The translations under genes were made by a program, and so were the position numbers. 5,407 bases of DNA, taken from NCBI GenBank assembly GCA_009778355.1, contig WRJY01000155.1, forward strand, positions 1 to 5,407, read 5' to 3'. Shown one piece after another: positions 1 through 5,407 of the stretch; the stretch's first letter is position 1, and the number at the start of each line of letters is the position of its first letter. Source of the stretch: Desulfovibrionaceae bacterium. Its GTDB lineage: Bacteria; Pseudomonadota; Gammaproteobacteria; Burkholderiales; Burkholderiaceae_C. The notes under the pieces were generated by a model. The model had not been told where the DNA came from, did not search any database, and saw only the letters and a list, made by a program, of their open reading frames with translations.

Positions 1-194
1 ACCGGGTTGATGCCCACCAGCTTGAGCAGCACCACGTCCTCGGCAAAGGCCGCTTGCAGCGCCGGGTCGGTCATGGCGTTGCCGCCGTACTTGATGACCA
101 TGGTCTTGCCATGGAACTTGCGGATGTAGGGCAGCGCCTGCGCCAGTATCCGCGCCTTGTCGCTCGGGCTGGGGGTGAACGGATCGGTACTCAT
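1..194 (-). CDS. argB: Acetylglutamate kinase, N-terminal part (cut by window edge)
   Basis: ArgB phosphorylates N-acetyl-L-glutamate with ATP, the second step of cytoplasmic arginine biosynthesis, and is usually the arginine-feedback-regulated step. Only the first 64 codons are present; the gene runs off the left edge. The translation contains LPYIRKFHGKTMVIKYGGNA, which carries the Lys-x-Gly-Gly phosphate-binding loop of the amino-acid-kinase fold, followed by AMTD and FAEDVVLLKLVGINP, all hallmarks of bacterial ArgB. I take the ATG at 194 (MSTDPF...) as the start. An in-frame ATG at 212 would add MKSTAS. Neither has a convincing Shine-Dalgarno sequence, so the start is unsettled. The gene follows the membrane transferase gene in the same direction with a gap of 25 to 43 bp, so read-through transcription is possible, but no functional link is expected. 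The wording of the N-terminus resembles Comamonadaceae ArgB. Confidence 0.93.
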   Translation of the reverse strand, partial: MSTDPFTPSPSDKARILAQALPYIRKFHGKTMVIKYGGNAMTDPALQAAFAEDVVLLKLVGINP

Positions 195-237
195 GCTTGC
201 AGTCGATTTCATGGACGGAAGTAGGAACAGCGGGAAG

Positions 238-1350
238 TCAGCGCCGCGGACGCTGGAACATGCGGGGCACCTTGAAGCGCACCAGCGTCAGGTAGGCGGC
301 CACGTAGCTGACGGCGAACAGCAGGCAGAACGCCATCAGCACGCCGGTGTAGCGCCAGAACAGCAGCGCCGGCACTACCGTCAGCGCGACGAAGCTCCAC
401 AGGTAAGGCGAGGTGCGGCTGTTGCGCACCAGCATGCGCTTGGCCTCGTCGTCGTACAGCACGCTGCGCACCAGCCGCCGGTACACCAGTTGGTGCAGGT
501 GCAGCGCGTCGGCCATGCCGGGCGACACGCCCCGCCACAACTTGCGGTAGATGGAAAACATGGTTTCCCACACCGGGTAGATCAGCAGCAGCAGCGGAAA
601 CCACGGCGACACCGACGGATGGCGCTGCACCAGCAGCAGGCTGACGGTGGCGATCACCAGCCCCCACAAATAGGCCCCGGCGTCGCCGGCAAAAATCAGC
701 CCGCGCGGATAGTTCCACACCAGAAACCCGGCGGTGGCCGCGGCCAGCGCCACGGTCACCGCCGCCAGTTCGCGGTCGCCCACCTGCATGGACACATGGG
801 CCAGCGCCAGGCACACCACCAACGCCACCATGCCCGCCAGGCCGTTGTAGCCGTCGATGATGTTGAAGGCGTGCGGCAGCCCAGTGACGGCCAGCACCGC
901 CAGCGCCACTCCCGGCCAAGGCACGGCGCGCCAGTACGCATCGAGCCCGCCGGAACCCAGGTGCGTCACCGCGGTGCCGAGCAGCCACCAGGCCAGCAGG
1001 CCGGAGGTCAGGGTCAGCAGCAAACGCCAGCGCACCGTCAGGCGCTGCGTCATGTCCTCCAGCACGCCGCCGGCAAAAGCGGGCAGCAGCATCAGCAGCC
1101 ACAGGGGCAAATCGAGCCGCACGCGGTCGATGTTGCCCGCCATCCGCGCCGCTTGCAGCAGCGGCAGCGCCGCCAGCGCCAGCGCCCAGCCGGCCAGCAG
1201 CCCGAGGCCGCCCATGCGCGGCGTGTCGCCAAAGTGAAAACGCTGCGGCGCGTCCGCCGCATAGACGCCGCAACGCCGGCGGAACACCCGGCGCATCGCC
1301 AAGGTGACCACCAACGACATCACGAATGCAAGCAGCGCCAGCGAGATCAT
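238..1350 (-). CDS. MraY/WecA-family polyprenyl-phosphate sugar-1-phosphate transferase
   Basis: A 370-residue integral membrane protein with about ten or eleven hydrophobic segments spread over its length. Members of this family (Pfam Glycos_transf_4) transfer a HexNAc-1-phosphate from a UDP-sugar to undecaprenyl phosphate, releasing UMP and starting O-antigen, capsule or enterobacterial-common-antigen-type glycans at the inner membrane. Visible motifs in order are DTPRMGG (residues 42-48), GGVLEDM (94-100, at the place of the usual Asp-Asp pair), NIIDGYNGLAG (163-173), AGDAGAYLWG (221-230) and the cytoplasmic loop ALHLHQLVYRR (282-292), which corresponds to the His-rich motif. Length is normal for a WecA/WbpL-type enzyme. 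The ATG at 1350 is preceded immediately by an in-frame TGA, so translation cannot start earlier; no clear ribosome site is seen, and Met-11 is a possible alternative. It is divergent from the large glycosyltransferase gene, which suggests a shared glycan pathway. MraY itself is unlikely, because there is no murein-cluster context and the sequence motifs fit the WecA side better. The sugar donor cannot be read from sequence. Confidence 0.9.
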   Translation of the reverse strand: MISLALLAFVMSLVVTLAMRRVFRRRCGVYAADAPQRFHFGDTPRMGGLGLLAGWALALAALPLLQAARMAGNIDRVRLDLPLWLLMLLPAFAGGVLEDMTQRLTVRWRLLLTLTSGLLAWWLLGTAVTHLGSGGLDAYWRAVPWPGVALAVLAVTGLPHAFNIIDGYNGLAGMVALVVCLALAHVSMQVGDRELAAVTVALAAATAGFLVWNYPRGLIFAGDAGAYLWGLVIATVSLLLVQRHPSVSPWFPLLLLIYPVWETMFSIYRKLWRGVSPGMADALHLHQLVYRRLVRSVLYDDEAKRMLVRNSRTSPYLWSFVALTVVPALLFWRYTGVLMAFCLLFAVSYVAAYLTLVRFKVPRMFQRPRR

Positions 1351-1465
1351 TCAGAAAACGGCTGGAAAAGCCGATGAAGCCGATCGAACGGCGTGCCGCA
1401 ACGGCCAGAACGGCCCGAAGCGCGCGCCTGATTTTTCCCGCGCTGTTAGTGTGTTGTCTCACAAA

Positions 1466-1496
1466 TCTATACATGAAATCGTGTCTTCGCGCCCAA
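1466..1496 (-). promoter_or_regulatory. Weak candidate promoter for the membrane transferase
   Basis: Read on the minus strand, TTGGGC (1491-1496) and TATAGA (1466-1471) resemble sigma-70 -35 and -10 boxes with a 19-bp spacer, slightly longer than ideal. Transcription would begin near 1459 and give a leader of about 110 nt. The match is modest and was found by eye, so this is only a candidate. Confidence 0.2.
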
Positions 1497-1505
1497 GGCT
1501 GCGTT

Positions 1506-1545
1506 GCAAATCCTCGCGATACCACTCGGTATCGCTGCGGTTTGC
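1506..1545. repeat. Imperfect 40-bp dyad with perfect 8-bp core
   Basis: The core GCGATACC (1516-1523) is followed by a 4-base loop ACTC and its exact complement GGTATCGC (1528-1535). Outside the core, GCAAA (1506-1510) pairs with TTTGC (1541-1545), with a partly paired internal loop between the two stems. It sits between the divergent genes, about 105 bp before the large gene and 160 bp before the membrane transferase. It could be a regulator-binding dyad or an RNA hairpin in the leader of the large gene. There is no T-run after it on the plus strand, so an intrinsic terminator is not favoured. Confidence 0.75.
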
Positions 1546-1634
1546 GCCTTGCCCTGAACGCGAATTCATCGATTCCATTGTGTATAGCCATTTGCGAAAC
1601 AGCACACTAACTCACACGCACCGCCGTGCGCGCC

Positions 1635-1638
1635 AGGA
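1635..1638 (+). promoter_or_regulatory. Candidate ribosome binding site for the large fusion gene
   Basis: AGGA lies 9 nt before the ATG at 1648, an acceptable Shine-Dalgarno spacing. The alternative in-frame ATG at 1708 has no such sequence upstream. This is the main argument for the longer start; codon composition argues the other way (see the fusion gene). Confidence 0.4.
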
Positions 1639-1647
1639 AACCCGTGC

Positions 1648-4600
1648 ATGGTAGCATTTACGATCCGTTTGTCTGGTCGAGCGGCTCCTATAACTATCAA
1701 CGGTTTCATGTCGCCCTCCCTCATCGCTGCGCACGTTTATGACCGAGAAATCACCGCCCGCGAACGAACATCGCTGTCGGTCCTGGCCCGCCATATTCCG
1801 GCGGGTGCGCGCGTGCTGGATCTGGGGTGCGGCAGCGGCGCGCTGGGGCGCTTTCTGGCCGCCCGCGACGGCGCGGCCGCCGGCCCGGTCGATGGCCTGA
1901 CCATCAGCGGCGACGAGGCCCAACTGGCCGCCGCGCACTACCGCCGCGTCGAAGTCGCCGATCTCGACGCCTGCCGGCTGCCGGAAAAGTTCCAGGCCGG
2001 CGGCTACGACGTCATCGTCTGCGCCGACGTGCTGGAGCACATTCGCCAAGGCAGCCGCGTGCTGGCCGAATGCAAGCCGCTGCTGGCCGCCGATGGGCGG
2101 CTGCTGCTGTCGATTCCCAACGTCGGCTACGCCGGCCTGGTGGCCGAGTTGATGGCCGGCGAGTTCCGCTACCGTACCGAGGGCTTGCTGGACGAAACCC
2201 ACCTGCGCTTTTTCACCCGCCAGACGCTGATGCGCTTTTTGCAGGACGCGGGCTGGGCCGCCGCGCGGGTCGAGACGGTGGAGCGCCCGCTGCCCGATTC
2301 GGAATTTCGCGCCGCCTTCGATGCGCTGCCGCCGGCGGTGGCGCGCTACCTGCTGGCGTTGCCGGACGCGCTGGCGTACCAATTCATCGTCACGGCGCGT
2401 CCCGACGCCGACAACACCGCCGCCACTCCGCCCGCGTTGCCCAAACGCCTGCCCGCCAGCGCGCTCTTTTCCGCCGAACTGTTTCTGGGCGCGGACGGGC
2501 AGTACGACGAAGCGCGTAAGCTCACCGTGCGCGGCGAGATCGGCGGCGAGCGCCAGACGCTGCGCTTCGATCTGCCGCCATCGCCGCCGCTCACCAGCTT
2601 GAAACTCGATCCGGCCGACCGGCCCGGTTTCCTGTACCTGTACGGCTGCACGCTGGCCGATCACGCGGGCCAAGCGCTGTGGCAATGGGCGCCCGGCGAT
2701 CCGGCGCTGGCGGATGCACCGCTCCACGATCTGACATTCGCCCCCTCCCAGACCGAAGGCCGCTGCTTGGCGCTGCTGCATGGCGATGACCCGTCGATTG
2801 AACTGCCCATCGCGCCGCAAATACTGACGCAGGCGGCAGGCGGCGCGTTGAGCGTCGAACTGGGCTGGCCGATGTCCGCCGATTACCTGGCGCTGGATCG
2901 CCTGGTCGGGCCGCTGCAAGAGTTGCGGCGGCAAGCGCAAGCCCTGGCGGCCCTCGAAAGCGAAAACGCAGGGCTGCGCCTGCAGCGGCTGGAACTCATC
3001 CTCCGCTCGCGCCACTTGCGCCACGAACGCGACGTGGCGCAAGAAACGGCACGCCTCGTCCAGTCCTCCCGCCTCTTTCGCGCCACGCGCCCCATCGCCA
3101 ACGCCAAACTGCGCCTTGAGCGTTGGCTGAAACAGATCCGGCAAGCCTTGGCCGGCAGGCCCGCCGCCGCCTCGCCGCTCCTACTCACGCCGCCCCTGCC
3201 CGCGCCGCCCGTCGCGCCGGTGGACATCATCGTGCCGGTCTATCGCGGCCTGCAAGACACCCGGCGCTGCGTCGAATCGGTGTTGCGCGCGGCGTGCCAG
3301 ACGCCTTGGCGGTTGGTGCTCATCAACGACGCCAGCCCCGAACCCGAACTGACCGGCTGGCTGCGCCAGGCGGCTGCCGCCGACGCGCGCATCACGTTAC
3401 TGGAAAACGAGCAGAACCTGGGCTTCGTCGGCACGGTCAACCGCGGCATGGAGTTATCAGACCAGAACGACGCGCTGCTGCTCAACAGCGATACCGAGGT
3501 GGCCGACGGTTGGCTCGACCGCCTGCGCGCGGCGGCCTACAGCGACAGGCAAGTCGCCACCGTCACGCCGTTTTCCAACAACGCCACCATTTGCAGCTAC
3601 CCGCGTTTTTGCCAGGACAACGACCTGCCCGAAGGCTGGAGCGCGGCGCGGCTGGACGCGCTGTTTGCCCGCGTCAACGCCGGGCAAGCGCTGGACGCGC
3701 CCACCGGCGTCGGCTTCTGCCTGTACCTGCGCCGCGCCGCGCTGAATGCGCTGGGGCTATTCGACGCCGAAATCTTCGGCAAGGGCTACGGCGAGGAAAA
3801 TGACTTCTGCATCCGCGCCGCCAAGGCCGGCTGGCGCAACCTGCACGCGCTCGATGTCTTCGTGCGGCACCTGGGCGGCGTGAGCTTCGGCGCGAACAAG
3901 ACGCCGGGCGAGCGCATCGCGCAGGAAACGCTGCGCTACCTGCACCCGCACTATGAAGAAGACGTGCGGCGCTTCATCGACGCCGACCCGGCGCGGCCAG
4001 CCCGCCACGCGGTGGACATGGAGCGGCTGCGCGAGGAGGGCAAGCCGGTCATTCTGGCGGTGCTGCACCATCGCCTGGGCGGCACCGAGCGGCATGTGAT
4101 CGAACTCGCGCGCTTGCTGCACGGCAAAGCGCGCTTTCTGGTGCTGCGGCCCACAGAGGACCAGCAGGTCTGCCTGCGTTTTGCAGAAGAAACCGAAGCC
4201 TTCGAGCAGCGCTTTACGCTGGCGCATGAAGACAGCTACGCCGCGCTGCTGGACACGCTGCGCGCCTTTGGCGTCTGCCACGTCCACTACCACCACCGCG
4301 TCGACCACGTTCCGGCCATCCTCGATCTGGCGCGGCGGCTGGGCGTGGGCTACGACTTCACCGCGCACGACTACTACGCCATCTGCCCGCGAATCACGCT
4401 CACCGGCAGCAATCAGACTTACTGCGGCGAAAAAGGTCTGACGCAATGCCAAGTCTGTCTGCAAGAAGAGCCCGACATCATCGAATGGCGCGGCGAGAAC
4501 GCCGCTTTCATCAACCAGGCGCGCTTTGTCATCGCCCCCTCGCGCGACGCGCTCGCGCGCCTGCTGCGCTACCTGCCCGCCGCGCCGGCCAAATTGGTAC

Positions 4601-5217
4601 CACATACCGACATCGATTTGCAAACCCCGCTGCCCAAACCGCGCCCGCCCCAACTCACAGGCGAGCGTCCCTTGAAAGTGGCGGTAATCGGCGCACTCCA
4701 CGCCGCCAAGGGCGCCAATGTGTTGGCCGAAGCGGCGCTGGTTGCCAAGGAAACCGGCGCGCCCGTGGAGTTCCATCTGCTCGGTTACGGCCACCGCCAG
4801 CTTCCGGTGGCGCCGCGCGCGCGCCTGACGGTGCATGGCCGCTACGCCGAAGCCGACCTGCCAGAGTTGTTGAACAAGCTGCAACCCGATCTGGTGTGGT
4901 TCCCCGCGCAGTGGCCCGAAACCTATTGCTATGTATTGAGCGCCTGCTTACTGGGCGGCTGGCCGGTTGCCGCCACCGCCATCGGCGCCTTTCCCGAACG
5001 GCTGGCCGGTCGCCCCTGGACCTGGCTCAAGCCGTGGGACACGCCGGCAGCCGAATGGCTGGCTTTCTTTGCCGATATCCGCCAACGGTACTACAGCACG
5101 GGCGCGCCGCCCGAACCGCCCAGGCCGGAGTTGCCGCCATTGCCCGAATCCACGCTACCCAGCCTGCCGCCGCGCGACTGGTATGCCGGCCCCTATCTGG
5201 ACGGCTTGGCCCGTTGA
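1648..5217 (+). CDS. Multidomain methyltransferase / GT2 / GT4 glycosyltransferase fusion
   Basis: A protein of 1,189 residues combining several glycan-building activities; no signal peptide or membrane segment is evident, so it is probably cytoplasmic. Domains in order are as follows. First, a SAM methyltransferase (about 35-250) with motif I VLDLGCGSG (56-64), YDVIVCADVLEH (120-131), LLLSIPN (152-158) and THLRFFTRQTL (184-194). Second, a beta-rich domain of unknown function (about 268-410). Third, a probable coiled coil (about 412-475) and a Pro-rich linker (about 504-524). Fourth, a GT2 domain (about 525-765) with DIIVPVY (526-532), INDASP (559-564), the DXD-like LLNSDTEV (611-618), PTGVGF (685-690), GYGEENDFCIRA (713-724) and VRHLGGVSFG (739-748). 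Fifth, a GT4-like domain (about 798-1150) with LGGTERHV (810-817), TAHDYYAICP (905-914), IGALHAAKG (1014-1022) and PETYCYVLSA (1090-1099). Last, a Pro-rich tail. Related polyfunctional enzymes (for example WsaE, which joins a methyltransferase to two rhamnosyltransferases) build surface glycans; substrates here are unknown. The 20 codons before Met-21 (1708) are unusually AT-rich, so the true start may be 1708 although 1648 has the better ribosome site. The second Glu of EX7E in the GT4 domain is Ala. Confidence 0.93.
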   Translation: MVAFTIRLSGRAAPITINGFMSPSLIAAHVYDREITARERTSLSVLARHIPAGARVLDLGCGSGALGRFLAARDGAAAGPVDGLTISGDEAQLAAAHYRRVEVADLDACRLPEKFQAGGYDVIVCADVLEHIRQGSRVLAECKPLLAADGRLLLSIPNVGYAGLVAELMAGEFRYRTEGLLDETHLRFFTRQTLMRFLQDAGWAAARVETVERPLPDSEFRAAFDALPPAVARYLLALPDALAYQFIVTARPDADNTAATPPALPKRLPASALFSAELFLGADGQYDEARKLTVRGEIGGERQTLRFDLPPSPPLTSLKLDPADRPGFLYLYGCTLADHAGQALWQWAPGDPALADAPLHDLTFAPSQTEGRCLALLHGDDPSIELPIAPQILTQAAGGALSVELGWPMSADYLALDRLVGPLQELRRQAQALAALESENAGLRLQRLELILRSRHLRHERDVAQETARLVQSSRLFRATRPIANAKLRLERWLKQIRQALAGRPAAASPLLLTPPLPAPPVAPVDIIVPVYRGLQDTRRCVESVLRAACQTPWRLVLINDASPEPELTGWLRQAAAADARITLLENEQNLGFVGTVNRGMELSDQNDALLLNSDTEVADGWLDRLRAAAYSDRQVATVTPFSNNATICSYPRFCQDNDLPEGWSAARLDALFARVNAGQALDAPTGVGFCLYLRRAALNALGLFDAEIFGKGYGEENDFCIRAAKAGWRNLHALDVFVRHLGGVSFGANKTPGERIAQETLRYLHPHYEEDVRRFIDADPARPARHAVDMERLREEGKPVILAVLHHRLGGTERHVIELARLLHGKARFLVLRPTEDQQVCLRFAEETEAFEQRFTLAHEDSYAALLDTLRAFGVCHVHYHHRVDHVPAILDLARRLGVGYDFTAHDYYAICPRITLTGSNQTYCGEKGLTQCQVCLQEEPDIIEWRGENAAFINQARFVIAPSRDALARLLRYLPAAPAKLVPHTDIDLQTPLPKPRPPQLTGERPLKVAVIGALHAAKGANVLAEAALVAKETGAPVEFHLLGYGHRQLPVAPRARLTVHGRYAEADLPELLNKLQPDLVWFPAQWPETYCYVLSACLLGGWPVAATAIGAFPERLAGRPWTWLKPWDTPAAEWLAFFADIRQRYYSTGAPPEPPRPELPPLPESTLPSLPPRDWYAGPYLDGLAR

Positions 5218-5243
5218 GCGTTGGGCGTTTAGCGTTTAGCGTA
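5216..5243. repeat. Heptamer tandem repeat over the stop codon
   Basis: Four 7-bp units in a row: GAGCGTT, GGGCGTT, TAGCGTT, TAGCGTA. The first unit overlaps the TGA stop of the fusion gene. All share the GCGT core. It looks like slippage-generated sequence. In this position it cannot change the protein except through loss of the stop. Confidence 0.7.
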
Positions 5244-5263
5244 ATTCAATGGACTCGCCCAAG

Positions 5264-5307
5264 CCGAGGCGTCCAAGCGCCACGGTGGCATCCTGATGGT
5301 TTTGCCA
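5264..5307 (+). terminator. Weak hairpins downstream of the fusion gene
   Basis: CCGAGGCG (5264-5271) pairs with CGCCACGG (5278-5285) with one A-A mismatch and a 6-nt loop. A second weak stem, TGGCA (5286-5290) with TGCCA (5303-5307), follows directly. The only T-run (TTTT, 5300-5303) lies inside the second stem region, so this is at best a poor intrinsic terminator. It is included because nothing better ends the transcript before the window edge. Confidence 0.2.
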
Positions 5308-5321
5308 ACGACAGCGAGGCC

Positions 5322-5407
5322 TAGTGTCATGTCACGTGAAAAATGACGTCTTAAAAGGCCCAATGAAGGTTGCAACCAGGCCACAATAGGGGAATGGACA
5401 AATACAT
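5322..5407 (+). mobile_element. Possible left end of an IS630-like insertion sequence
   Basis: At 5321-5324 the sequence CTAG contains a TA, the target dinucleotide duplicated by IS630/Tc1-type elements. It is followed by GTGTCATGTCACGTG (5324-5338), which could be a terminal inverted repeat. Base composition shifts to AT-richer DNA here. About 70 bp later an ATG opens a frame reading Met-Asp-Lys-Tyr, like the start of many IS630-family transposases (M-x-K-Y-I/V). The right end lies outside the window, so neither the matching inverted repeat nor the second TA can be seen. The family assignment rests on remembered features only. Confidence 0.38.
5394..5407 (+). CDS. Possible transposase start (cut by window edge)
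   Basis: Only ATG GAC AAA TAC and two bases of the next codon (AT) are present, giving Met-Asp-Lys-Tyr followed by Ile or Met. This fits the opening of IS630-family transposases. A purine-rich AGGGG (5388-5392) sits almost directly against the ATG, too close for a normal ribosome site, so a slightly later start is possible. The evidence is four codons and their context, so this is a prediction rather than an identified gene. Confidence 0.27.

Larger units (their letters stand above)
1351..1647. other. Divergent intergenic control region
   Basis: This 297-bp stretch separates the two divergent glycan genes and must carry both promoters. The middle and right parts (about 1440-1620) are clearly richer in A+T than the flanking genes. 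Visible structure includes a 9-bp near-tandem repeat (AAGCCGATG then AAGCCGATC, 1368-1385), a small CGGCT/AGCCG hairpin at 1359-1373 in the leader of the minus-strand gene, and a long dyad at 1506-1545 listed separately. Short open frames on both strands have no recognisable product and were not called as genes. Confidence 0.7.

Noticed and set aside
157..1377. Plus-strand open frame (406 codons) opposite the membrane transferase
   Set aside because: His/Gln/Arg-rich translation without motifs. The minus strand encodes a recognisable polytopic membrane enzyme here.
1441..1480. Plus-strand promoter-like boxes TTGTCT and TATACA
   Set aside because: The spacing is only 8 bp, far from the 16-18 bp required, and no better -35 box is in place. 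Another TATAGC at 1583-1588 likewise lacks a properly spaced -35.
209..1591. Alternative minus-strand frame (460 codons) over the membrane transferase
   Set aside because: It is a shifted reading of the same DNA. It lacks the NIIDGYNG and GDAGA motifs seen in the correct frame and becomes Ala/Gly/Arg-rich.
1374..1610. Small plus-strand frames in the intergenic region, one with a short hydrophobic stretch (LIFPALLVCCL)
   Set aside because: No ribosome site, no recognisable product and several overlapping frames of similar length; more likely chance openings.
1612..3144. Long minus-strand open frame (510 codons) opposite the fusion gene
   Set aside because: It is rich in Gln, Arg, Gly and Ala with no recognisable motif, and it overlaps well-supported methyltransferase and GT2 coding sequence. 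This is the usual shadow frame of high-GC DNA.
3757..4884. Minus-strand open frame (375 codons) opposite the GT4 domain
   Set aside because: Low-complexity shadow composition, no domain motifs, and the plus strand carries clear glycosyltransferase motifs throughout.
5326..5347. GTCAT / ATGAC inverted repeat with the palindrome TCACGTGA in its loop
   Set aside because: Only a 5-bp stem with a 12-nt loop and no following T-run; not convincing as a terminator. It may simply be part of the putative IS end.

Overview
This is a GC-rich (roughly two-thirds G+C in the genes) bacterial chromosomal window. The truncated acetylglutamate kinase at the left edge has an N-terminus typical of Betaproteobacteria, most like Comamonadaceae/Burkholderiales (the stretch reading LPYIRKFHGK...KYGGNAMTDPALQ). 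That assignment comes from remembered family sequences, not from a search.

Layout. Positions 1-194 (minus) are the start of argB. Just upstream of it, in the same direction, lies an integral-membrane polyprenyl-phosphate sugar-phosphate transferase of the MraY/WecA family (238-1350, minus). A 297-bp, relatively AT-rich divergent intergenic region (1351-1647) holds a long imperfect dyad at 1506-1545. From 1648 to 5217 (plus) runs one very large gene for a protein of about 1,189 residues. It fuses a SAM-dependent methyltransferase, a beta-rich domain of unknown function, a coiled coil, a GT2 (GT-A fold) glycosyltransferase and a GT4-like (GT-B fold) glycosyltransferase. After its stop come a 28-bp heptamer tandem repeat, weak hairpins and, from about 5322, what looks like the left end of an insertion sequence. 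That element is possibly IS630 family, with the first codons of its transposase cut off by the window edge.

How the genes may work together. The membrane enzyme would load the first sugar phosphate onto undecaprenyl phosphate. The fusion protein could then add and methylate sugars on a lipid-linked or otherwise surface-destined glycan (O-antigen, capsule or exopolysaccharide). The two genes are divergent, so they probably share a control region. argB is an unrelated arginine-biosynthesis gene, and the glycan genes look like accessory cargo beside it. The most notable features are the single-chain MTase/coiled-coil/GT2/GT4 architecture, the loss of the second Glu of the EX7E motif in the GT4 domain, and a four-Cys cluster in that same domain. 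No tRNA, rRNA or CRISPR array was seen.
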